DNA of 9,564 nucleotides, from NCBI GenBank assembly GCA_025356925.1, contig JANXQE010000023.1:1-9564 (forward strand), written 5' to 3'. Below the pieces are notes generated by a model, which was given only the letters and a program-made list of their open reading frames with translations, was not told the DNA's origin and did not search any database. Source of the stretch: Limisphaerales bacterium. Lineage in GTDB: Bacteria > Verrucomicrobiota > Verrucomicrobiia > Limisphaerales > UBA8199. A program made the translations under genes and the position numbers. Of this stretch, positions 1 through 5,751 are shown piece by piece. Position 1 is the first letter of the stretch. Each line of letters opens with the position of its first letter.

Positions 1-299
1 GCCATGTTCTCGGCTTCCGTTTCAGTTACGCCGCCAGCTCTCCGCACGTAGGCGCGGTCCGTTTGGGAAAGGCTCGTTAACGGCAGAGTTCGGTAAGTGG
101 CATCCGGCGCGAAGAGGACAGCGTTTGTGCCATCCAAGCGGACAAAAGCAGCGTCGATTCGGCCGTTCATTTTGAACGACCATGTACCGCCCGATTGGTT
201 CACCATTTTGCCATCCTGGATGAAAGTCCAGGTGCGTGTTTGCGACCAACCAGGGAGCGACAACAAACATGTAGCTAATAGAAGAATTAATAACATCAT
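1..299 (-). CDS. Exported SHD1-domain protein, 5' part only
   Basis: The gene reads leftward from ATG at 299-297 and runs off the window after 99 codons with no stop. Residues 1-20 (MMLLILLLATCLLSLPGWSQ) are a compact signal peptide with a likely cleavage after WSQ, so the product is exported. Residues 22-85 look like an SLA1-homology domain 1: they open with RTWTF, continue through GRIDAAFVRLDG (46-57) and a VLFAPDATYRTLPL strand pair, and close with the typical LSQTDRAYV (77-85). In Verrucomicrobiota and Planctomycetota this small beta-barrel domain is common at the N-terminus of secreted proteins of unknown function and is thought to be a binding module; the ligand is unknown. What follows residue 99 lies outside the window, so no catalytic domain can be assigned. 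A second ATG (296-294) follows directly; the first is preferred because it is nearer the GGAGGAG site. Confidence 0.8.
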   Translation of the reverse strand, partial: MMLLILLLATCLLSLPGWSQTRTWTFIQDGKMVNQSGGTWSFKMNGRIDAAFVRLDGTNAVLFAPDATYRTLPLTSLSQTDRAYVRRAGGVTETEAENM

Positions 300-312
300 T
301 GGTTGTCTTATA

Positions 313-319
313 CTCCTCC
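313..319 (-). promoter_or_regulatory. Shine-Dalgarno site of the SHD1 gene
   Basis: Read on the minus strand this is GGAGGAG, 13 nt before the ATG at 299. It is the strongest ribosome-binding site in the window; the spacing is longer than the usual 5-9 nt. It supports translation beginning at 299 in this frame rather than in the overlapping frames. Confidence 0.55.
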
Positions 320-366
320 AGGCCCAAGTTGCAAACGAAAAAATAGCAAAGCGGCTCAGCGGCCTT

Positions 367-423
367 GGGGCTTGTGCCCCTGAAATCCGATGGCCGAAAA
401 CCGAAGGCCGAACGGAACCCGAG
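367..423. repeat. CCGAAGGCCGAA-type intergenic repeat (short copy)
   Basis: The spacer between the two leftmost genes holds a GGGGC/GCCCC hairpin (367-380, loop TTGT) followed by a run of CCGAA-like words: CCGATGGCCGAA (388-399) and CCGAAGGCCGAA (401-412), then GGAACCCGAG. The 12-mer CCGAAGGCCGAA recurs exactly at 5481-5492 and as its complement at 5529-5540 and 5561-5572. It is a dispersed low-complexity repeat of the intergenic regions; no coding function is visible. Confidence 0.6.
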
Positions 424-466
424 CAGACAATTGGTTGGCCCTCTGGACTTGGAAGGCCGGCGCAAG

Positions 467-770
467 TCACCGGGTTACCGTTTCGTTGCTGGTTTGGGGC
501 TGGTCGAGGAAAATGAGTTGCTGGTGGCCAGGTTTGCCGACTAGCGCCAGCGGGCGGTTCGGGAAAAGAGAGAACAGTTCTTCATCCGTGATGATTTCCA
601 GATCGTAACCTCTGGGCTTGTCGGCCATTGTCTCGGTCGCGGGTGCGAGGGTAGTTGGCTCGGCGGCCCGAGCCTCAGGCAGCGACGCCAAGGCCACGAC
701 CAGGGTTAGGCACGAAATCGGCCGGCAAAGTGAGTTAGATGTTTTCCTGACGGGATGTTTTTGGCTTCAG
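467..770 (-). pseudogene. Small exported protein with broken signal peptide
   Basis: The C-terminal part is an open frame ending at TGA 469-467, with a protein-like sequence (GYDLEIITDEELFSLFPNRP, then LALVGKPGHQQLIFLDQP). The only conventional start in that frame is GTG at 697-695, giving 76 aa that begin in the middle of a signal peptide. Upstream in the same frame the peptide reads CLTLVVALASLPEARA-AEP, an ideal hydrophobic core and cleavage site, but the frame contains no ATG, GTG or TTG before a stop at 769-767. If one base near 749 is skipped, the frame joins codons for KPKTSR preceded by CTG at 770-768, itself 8 nt after AAGGTGAG (786-779). This is what an ATG-to-CTG change plus a 1-nt insertion in a once normal gene would look like. 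The alternatives are an assembly error or a gene still translated from GTG 697. The family is not recognised. Confidence 0.5.
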
Positions 771-939
771 GTAGACCGCTCACCTTCAACACGTCCGCCG
801 ATTCACCAATCACGCAAACAAAATGAGGTTAGTTAACCAGGCCGACAGTTTTAGGGCCATTAGGTGACAGGGGCTGCCGGTTGAAAAGAGAACTCCACGC
901 GTACCAGAATCCTGGACCGGCATCATACCCAAACTATGA

Positions 940-1172
940 GTTGGAACCCGTCCAACATCGGAAATCGCGCCCCGTTGGGCCGCAACAATGCTTCCGGGAC
1001 GCAGACCCGGCCCGGTGGGCCGGGCTGAGGAATGGCGCGCCTTTGGCGCTGAGGTTTCGGGTCCGAAGAACCTCTGGCGCAAAACAGGAGGCCCAAAGGG
1101 CCGTCATTCCTAAGCCCAGCCCGCAGGGCTGGGTGACCATCACCAAAACGATTTGGCGGCCTAAAGCGCCGC
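940..1172. repeat. Mirror-symmetric cluster of eight hairpins
   Basis: This non-coding stretch contains, in order: GTTGGA/TCCAAC (940-956); GCCC/GGGC (969-980); CCCGGCCC-GGT-GGGCCGGG (1006-1024); GCGCC-TTT-GGCGC (1037-1049); a central GAGGTT...AACCTC hairpin with inner TTCGG/CCGAA (1051-1074); GGCCC-AAA-GGGCC (1090-1102); CCCAGCCC-GCA-GGGCTGGG (1115-1133); GCGGC/GCCGC (1156-1172). AGGAATG (1028-1034) and CATTCCT (1105-1111) pair across the centre, so the 1006-1133 part is a nested palindrome with three-base-loop hairpins on both arms. No ORF here has protein character. It looks like a REP/MITE-like mobile or structural repeat. The remaining spacer, 787-939, shows nothing I can name. Confidence 0.7.
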
Positions 1173-1237
1173 GATTCCGAAGATTCAGGAACAAGACGAG
1201 GCTCCGCGCATCTTAAGATCGTTAGGTTTGAGGTTTG

Positions 1238-3523
1238 TTAGCGCACCCGCTGTTCGGGTGCGCTTTTTTGTGGCCGCGCGAGCTGTTTTCGCAGCGTGTT
1301 CAGGTCGGTGGTGGGCAGTTGACAGGCGTAATTCTCGCAGACAAAGGCCGTGGCCTTGCCATCGAAGGGTTGCAGATCCCGAAGGAACTCCAAAGTTGTT
1401 CCGAGGAAGCGCTGCCCTTCCGCCCCATCTGCCAATAGCAGGATCTTATTCGGAAGGTAGGTTTCACGGACGGTTCGCAGCATTGCCCTCGTAGGGTCAG
1501 AATCCGGCTTGCCGGCGATCACTATTTGCCTGGGCTTGGCAAGGCTGAAGTCCAGTGCAACCAACATTTGCGGCATGGACCCCGGTTCCTGGCGCAGACG
1601 ATCCGCAAAGGCACCCAGCGCGGCCTCGGCGCTGCGCCGCCATGCTGGGTTGTCCGTCATCTGGGCCAATCGGAGCAGGTTCAGCACGGTGACCGAATTG
1701 GCGGTGGGTTCGGCCCCGTCGTAATCCTCCTTCATTCGCAAGAGGAGATTCGTATCTCCTCCTGCAGTGGTGAAAAATCCGCCGCGGGTTTTGTCCTCAA
1801 ACAACTGGTTTTGGGTGGTCTGAAGCGCCATTGCCCATTGCAAGTCATCGATCTCAAACGACGTCTCGTAGAGGTCCAGCAAACCCTGGATGAGGAAGGC
1901 ATAGTCGTCGGCGTACCCTTCGATCGCGGCATCCCCCGCCCGAAAGCGGCGCAGGACCTTGCCTGTTCCGGGGTTGTAGCATTTTTCCCTGAGGAAAGAG
2001 CGAGCTCGCTGCGCTGAAATGAGAAACGAGGGATTGCTCAGAACCTGTGCGGCTCGCGCAAAGCCGGAGATCATCAGACCGTTCCAGGCGGTAATGGTTT
2101 TATCATCCAGGCGCGGTCGCGGCCGTTGCGCGCGCTCCTGAAAAAGCCGCTTTCGCGAGCCATCGAGGAAGCGGCCGATTTCCTCCGGGCTGGTTTTGAA
2201 TTTTGCCGCGGTCTCCGCGAGACTATGGCTGACGACCAGGACGTTCTTGCCGGAGAGCTCACCGCGCGGGTCGGACTGGACGTTCCCTTTGGCTTCAACT
2301 CCATAGTAGTAATTGAAAATCTTCACCTCCTCCTTGCCGAGCGCATTCTCAATCTCTTGCTTATCCCACACGTAAAATGCGCCCTCCGCGGATGTCATTG
2401 GTTTTCCGGGGATCGGGCTATCGGCATCTTCAGCGGAGTAGAATTGGCCCTGGGGGCCGGTCATGTCTCGTTGGACATACAGGAGAACGTCGCGCGCGGT
2501 CTCGGCAATGAATGTGTCGTGAGTGATTTGAAAGGCATCAAGATACGAGCAAACCAGTTGAGCCTGATCGTAGAGCAGCTTCTCGAAATGCGGCACATGC
2601 CATTGCATATCGGTCGAGTACCGGTGAAATCCGCCGCCCAGGTGGTCGTGGATGCCGCCGTCGGCCATTTTCCGCAACGTATGCAAGCTCATCTCCAGGG
2701 CATCCGGCTTGGCGGTCCGCGCATAATAATGCAGCAGGAAGTTCAGACTGACGGGTCGTGGAAATTTTGGCGCGTCCCCAAACCCGCCGAAACGAGACTC
2801 ATAGCTCGATTTCAGTTGGGCATAGCAATCGTCGAGCAACGAGGCGTTTAGACGAGCGTTCACTGCCTGGTCACCTTGGGCGTACTTCTGCAGCTTTTGA
2901 GTGATCGAATCGCTCGAAGCCAGGAGTTTGGTTCGTTCGTTCCGCCAGGCCTCGCTCACTCGGCTAAGCAATTGCTGCAGCTTTCCGGGCGGGAAATAGG
3001 TTCCGCCCAGAAAGGGTTTCAAATCGGGGGTCAACCAAACGCTCATCGGCCAGCCGCCACTGCCGGTGGTCGCCTGGACGAACGTCATATAAACGTGATC
3101 CACGTCCGGCCGCTCTTCGCGGTCGACTTTGATGCAGATAAAATTCTCGCTGAGAACACTAGCGATCTCCGGGTTCTCGAATGACTCCCGTTCCATGACA
3201 TGGCACCAATGACAGGTCGAATACCCGACCGAAAGGAAGATGGGTTTGTTTTTCGCGCGAGCCTGAGCAAAGGCCTCGCCCCCCCACGGGTACCAATCCA
3301 CGGGATTGTGGGCGTGCTGGAGAAGATAAGGACTTTTTTCGCGGATTAGGCGGTTGGTGTGGGGGTATTGGGTCAGGGGAAGGGCGACTGAACTGGGGGA
3401 CTGGTCCGGAGAGACTGCCTGGGCGCTATGGGAGCTACCCGGGACGACGAACTGGAGCAAAGCAGCAGCGGCAAGCGCGATGGAACGCTCACCACGCCAG
3501 GATCCGGTGCGGGCGGGGCGCAT
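1238..3523 (-). CDS. Exported thioredoxin-like/AGE-barrel protein (YyaL/DUF255)
   Basis: This is a full-length member of the DUF255/YyaL family (human relative SPATA20), 761 aa from ATG 3523-3521. Residues 1-37 resemble a signal peptide (basic MRPARTGSWRGER, then SIALAAAALLQFVV). The thioredoxin-like domain spans about 53-215, with SPYLLQHAHNPVDWYPWG (64-81), the redox-type motif C104-H-W-C107, and GGWPMSVWLTPDLKPFLGGT (156-175). The C-terminal alpha-barrel carries GGFGDAPKFPRP (246-257), GGIHDHLGGGFHRYS (289-303), SAEDADS (363-369), TAWNGLMISGFARA (478-491) and VCENYACQLPT (728-738). The function of the family is unsettled; a redox or sugar-epimerase-like role is suggested by fold only. The frame stays open to 3700, but that extension reads through repeats and is rejected. 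No clear Shine-Dalgarno precedes 3523, so the exact start is moderately certain. It appears to be transcribed alone. Confidence 0.93.
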   Translation of the reverse strand: MRPARTGSWRGERSIALAAAALLQFVVPGSSHSAQAVSPDQSPSSVALPLTQYPHTNRLIREKSPYLLQHAHNPVDWYPWGGEAFAQARAKNKPIFLSVGYSTCHWCHVMERESFENPEIASVLSENFICIKVDREERPDVDHVYMTFVQATTGSGGWPMSVWLTPDLKPFLGGTYFPPGKLQQLLSRVSEAWRNERTKLLASSDSITQKLQKYAQGDQAVNARLNASLLDDCYAQLKSSYESRFGGFGDAPKFPRPVSLNFLLHYYARTAKPDALEMSLHTLRKMADGGIHDHLGGGFHRYSTDMQWHVPHFEKLLYDQAQLVCSYLDAFQITHDTFIAETARDVLLYVQRDMTGPQGQFYSAEDADSPIPGKPMTSAEGAFYVWDKQEIENALGKEEVKIFNYYYGVEAKGNVQSDPRGELSGKNVLVVSHSLAETAAKFKTSPEEIGRFLDGSRKRLFQERAQRPRPRLDDKTITAWNGLMISGFARAAQVLSNPSFLISAQRARSFLREKCYNPGTGKVLRRFRAGDAAIEGYADDYAFLIQGLLDLYETSFEIDDLQWAMALQTTQNQLFEDKTRGGFFTTAGGDTNLLLRMKEDYDGAEPTANSVTVLNLLRLAQMTDNPAWRRSAEAALGAFADRLRQEPGSMPQMLVALDFSLAKPRQIVIAGKPDSDPTRAMLRTVRETYLPNKILLLADGAEGQRFLGTTLEFLRDLQPFDGKATAFVCENYACQLPTTDLNTLRKQLARPQKSAPEQRVR
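1240..1269 (+). terminator. Rho-independent-type terminator facing rightward
   Basis: A 10-bp perfect stem (1240-1249 with 1255-1264, AGCGCACCCG/CGGGTGCGCT) with a 5-nt loop CTGTT is followed by a T run (1264-1269), the classical plus-strand terminator form. It lies inside the last codons and stop codon of the leftward DUF255 gene. Read leftward, the A run comes first and no U run follows, so it would not be a canonical terminator for that gene, although the stem could still protect its mRNA 3' end. No plus-strand gene is visible upstream. Confidence 0.6.
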
Positions 3524-3633
3524 CGACTCGCGAGCGTCGGGAACTGCAAAATGGAAATTGAGAAATGCAACCGCATTAAACCACTGATGAACCCAGTGCG
3601 GCTGGGGCTGCAACCAAAGGACAGAACAAGACG

Positions 3634-3706
3634 AGACACGAACTTCACGAATGGACACGAACCAACAAAACGCTTTAACCACAGAGAGCGCAGAGATCAC
3701 AAAGAG
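3634..3706. repeat. Dispersed 'cacgaa' and 'accacagag' repeats
   Basis: Two low-complexity blocks sit side by side: GACACGAACTTCACGAATGG (3634-3653) continuing with ACACGAACC, a near-repeat of the word CACGAA, and TTTAACCACAGAG (3674-3686) continuing with AGCGCAGAGATCACAAAGAG, a near-repeat of CAGAG/CACAAAG words. From memory, both word types recur in intergenic DNA of Verrucomicrobiota and Planctomycetota genomes; I cannot search to confirm this. They mark the DNA upstream of the DUF255 gene as non-coding. Confidence 0.6.
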
Positions 3707-3887
3707 GGAGCCTCCCGATGGCGGTCCTTAAATCCAGCGAGTGGATTCCCTGGCGAAAAAGCAGGGATCTGCATTTCTCCGGATGCCCGATCAAGGTGGC
3801 GGCCTCAATTGTCGCCGACTGTACTGCCGCAGTACAAACTCCCACTGCCAGGCATGAAAAGACTGCAGACCAAAGAACGCGTTTCAT
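3675..3887 (-). pseudogene. Possible 5' remnant of an exported-protein gene
   Basis: A 70-codon frame from ATG 3887-3885 begins MKRVLWSAVFSCLAVGVCTA, a plausible signal peptide (two basic residues, hydrophobic core, TAAVQSA cleavage region). After about 40 residues it enters DNA with intergenic hairpins (AATCCA/TGGATT at 3731-3747, CCCTG/CAGGG at 3748-3766) and ends inside the accacagag repeat, giving LCDLCALCG. No Shine-Dalgarno is present; a TTGACA lies at 3936-3931 on the same strand but has no good -10 partner. It may be the head of a gene cut by repeat insertion, or chance. No family is recognised. Confidence 0.22.
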
Positions 3888-3953
3888 AGTATTGGACAGG
3901 CTGGGCTCAAAGTCCGCAGGCTCGAAGAATTGTCAAGTGAAAGTCTTGGCTTC

Positions 3954-4088
3954 GTAGCGCAGATTTTCAATCTGCTGTATCGCAGACCTTTAGTGTGCTA
4001 GGCGCTGGGGAGCATTCGGCGCGGCGGTTTTACCGCACGCCCTGCCGACTACGAGCCGGCGATGCAGCAGGCTAAAAGTCTGCGCTAC
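3954..4088. mobile_element. 135-bp hairpin element with terminal inverted repeats
   Basis: The ends are exact 10-bp inverted repeats (GTAGCGCAGA at 3954-3963, TCTGCGCTAC at 4079-4088), and weaker symmetry continues inward for about 32 bp on each side. Internal hairpins are GCAGAT-TTTCA-ATCTGC (3959-3975), GCAGAC-CTTTA-GTGTGC (3982-3998, one mismatch), GCGGT-TTT-ACCGC (4024-4036) enclosed by TCGGC/GCCGA (4016-4020, 4044-4048), and GCAGGC-TAAAA-GTCTGC (4067-4083, one G-T pair). It has no ORF. The form is that of a non-autonomous MITE or a large REP-type element. No convincing target-site duplication is seen in the flanks, so mobility is inferred only from structure. Confidence 0.65.
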
Positions 4089-4232
4089 TCTTTTCGCAAG
4101 ATTGTGAAGTGAACTTCCCTCGTTTTGAACCGCGCGGATCGGTCTTTACCTCGCTCGTCCTGGAGGGCTAGGGTGAGGAAGATTTTTGAATCACCCGTGG
4201 ACGCTCCGAGTGATTGTTCGAATGGATCGAAA

Positions 4233-5273
4233 ATGCAACGAACCCTCGTTTTGACACTGCTCGTTTTTGGAAGCCTCGTCCCGCGCGCGGAGCAGAAGGC
4301 AGGCACCGACGATTCTCTCCGCGGCGGCGGCCCGGTTTCGAGCGGATACGCCGAAAGCACTTTGGGCAGCGGCACCTTAATAGCCCGGCTTTACCTTCCG
4401 GATCCCAAACAGGGCTACTACCGTGGCACGCGCTTTGACTGGTCGGGTTTGGTTTCACGCGTCGATTGCCGCAACCACACCTTTTTTTGCGAGTTTAAGC
4501 AGGAGCATGATCCGCTCAACCACGATGACATTTGCGGCACCGCGGAAGAGTTCGGCATCGAGTCTCCTCCGAGTTACGCTCAAGCCGGACCGGGTGAGCC
4601 TTTCATCAAGATCGGAATCGGGGTGCTGGAAAGAGAGGACGGCTCCAACTATTCCTTCTGGAAGCGGTATAAAATCCGGAAAGCGGGCGAGTGGAAAATA
4701 GTTCAAAAGCCTGAGCGGATTGAGCTTGGCCAAGGCCTCAGCGGACCCAATGGCTGGAGCTACGAGTACACCAAAACCATTCAGATCTCCGAGGGCGGGC
4801 CGACGCTCGCGATCACACGGCGGCTAAAGAATACCGGCACGCAGACAATCGACACGGACCATTACGGACACAATTTTACGCGGATCGACAACGTTCCGGC
4901 AGGCACCAATTACACGCTGGAATTTCCGTTTGAACCCCGGTTCAGCCAGGACTCCCGGACCCAGGGTAGCCTCGAAATCAAAAACCGGTCCCTCGTCTTC
5001 ACCAAAGACTTGCCGCCGGACCAGGCGATTTGGGTGCGCTTGGAAGGGTTTCGGAAGCGCGAGGACAACGAGATAAGAATCGTGAACCATCAAACAGGCG
5101 CTGCGATGACCATCACGACCGATCAACCGCTGAGCAAGTTGGTCCTTTACAGCTCAGGCGGTGTCCTCTGCCCGGAACCGTTCATTAAGCTGACGATACC
5201 ACCGGGGCAGACTCGTGAATGGAGCACGACCTATCGGTTCGAGGCAACCACCGAACCGAGGTCGATCCGTTAA
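4233..5273 (+). CDS. Secreted galactose-mutarotase-like protein
   Basis: A 346-aa protein starts at ATG 4233; residues 1-19 (MQRTLVLTLLVFGSLVPRA) form a signal peptide. The frame is open back to TTG 4125, but that stretch is not protein-like and would bury the signal sequence. The body is rich in beta-strands and carries ARLYLPDPKQGYYRGTRFDW (51-70), DHYGHNFTRID (209-219), ITRRLKNTGTQTIDTDH (194-210) and PEPFIKLTIPPGQTREW (314-330). This pattern fits the galactose mutarotase/aldose 1-epimerase-like sandwich, where a central His and late acidic residues act on sugars. I recognise the overall family only by fold-like features; the substrate and even the activity are unknown, and D209/H210/H213 are only candidate active-site residues. 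It is transcribed away from the DUF255 gene across a 709-bp repeat-filled spacer. The ribosome site is weak (GGA at 4224-4226). Confidence 0.68.
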   Translation: MQRTLVLTLLVFGSLVPRAEQKAGTDDSLRGGGPVSSGYAESTLGSGTLIARLYLPDPKQGYYRGTRFDWSGLVSRVDCRNHTFFCEFKQEHDPLNHDDICGTAEEFGIESPPSYAQAGPGEPFIKIGIGVLEREDGSNYSFWKRYKIRKAGEWKIVQKPERIELGQGLSGPNGWSYEYTKTIQISEGGPTLAITRRLKNTGTQTIDTDHYGHNFTRIDNVPAGTNYTLEFPFEPRFSQDSRTQGSLEIKNRSLVFTKDLPPDQAIWVRLEGFRKREDNEIRIVNHQTGAAMTITTDQPLSKLVLYSSGGVLCPEPFIKLTIPPGQTREWSTTYRFEATTEPRSIR

Positions 5274-5476
5274 AGCCAGGGGCGGGCACGGCTCGTCGCC
5301 GTCTGACTGATGTGGCCCGGTCGGTCGGGCAGACGTTCGGTTCTGCCGGTTCCAGTGACTTTCCAGTCGCGGGATCCTCTCACCGAGGCTGGAAGGCTAC
5401 GGCACCGGCTGGCGGGGAAGCGTGGCCTAAGGGCAGTTGCAATAATAATTTCCCGTCTCTCCAAATCCGAAACTCG

Positions 5477-5576
5477 AAATCCGAAGGCCGAAGCCCGAAT
5501 CTAACGGTTGGCGCGGGCTCCGGTCTTTTTCGGCCTTCGGGTTTCGGCCTTCTTTCGGGTTTCGGCCTTCGGATTT
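5477..5576. repeat. CCGAAGGCCGAA inverted repeat, long copy
   Basis: A 23-bp inverted repeat (5477-5499 with 5554-5576; only one G-T pair) flanks a loop of about 54 nt. The first 16 bp, AAATCCGAAGGCCGAA, are a perfect match to their complement at 5561-5576. The right side holds three copies of TTTCGGCCTTC (5528-5538, 5542-5552, 5560-5570). The same 12-mer occurs at 401-412. The structure sits 200 bp after the mutarotase-like gene and could act as an mRNA end structure, but no U run follows. The preceding 5274-5476 shows no gene or named site. Confidence 0.65.
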
Positions 5577-5613
5577 TAACCGCAAAGTAGGGAAAGCCAT
5601 GTTGTTAGGATAA

Positions 5614-5735
5614 CGCCCGTAAGCGGGTGCCTATTTTTGCACGAGTCCTTCGTACGAAGTTGCAGAGATCCCACTCGTGGGTCTTGCCAACAAGGGCGGG
5701 AAAGGTTCATGCTGCAGGCACCACTCGCGTGCAAA
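5614..5735. repeat. Hairpin-rich leader before the ceramidase-like gene
   Basis: Several stems are packed into the 120 bases ahead of the start codon: CCCG-TAAG-CGGG (5616-5627); a 12-bp palindrome CTTCGTACGAAG (5648-5659); CCCAC-TC-GTGGG (5670-5681); CACGAGT (5640-5646) paired with ACTCGTG (5673-5679); and TTTGCACG (5636-5643) with CGTGCAAA (5728-5735). Some are mutually exclusive, so alternative folds are possible. It could be another repeat element or an RNA leader of the downstream gene. No known riboswitch motif is recognised. Confidence 0.45.
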
Positions 5736-5751
5736 CACAACTTCTTGATTT

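Noticed and set aside
97..516. 139-codon plus-strand frame and the 147-codon minus-strand frame at 22-465
   Set aside because: The SHD1 frame on the minus strand, with signal peptide and ribosome site, explains 1-299; the rest is repeat spacer.
810..1216. Frames on both strands through the hairpin cluster
   Set aside because: Their sequence is dictated by GC-rich palindromes; no signal peptide, domain or ribosome site.
2126..2851. 241-codon plus-strand frame
   Set aside because: Lies entirely opposite the DUF255 gene, whose protein motifs are unambiguous; it is a codon-bias shadow.
3524..3700. N-terminal extension of the DUF255 frame to 3700
   Set aside because: The extra 59 codons read through the CACGAA repeat block and are not protein-like; the signal peptide begins at 3523.
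3931..3936. TTGACA on the minus strand as a -35 box
   Set aside because: At 17-nt spacing the -10 would be ACTTTG, a poor match.
5526..5576. Tandem TTTCGGCCTTC copies as a CRISPR array
   Set aside because: Units are 11 bp with 3-7 bp between them, far too short for repeats and spacers; they belong to an inverted repeat.
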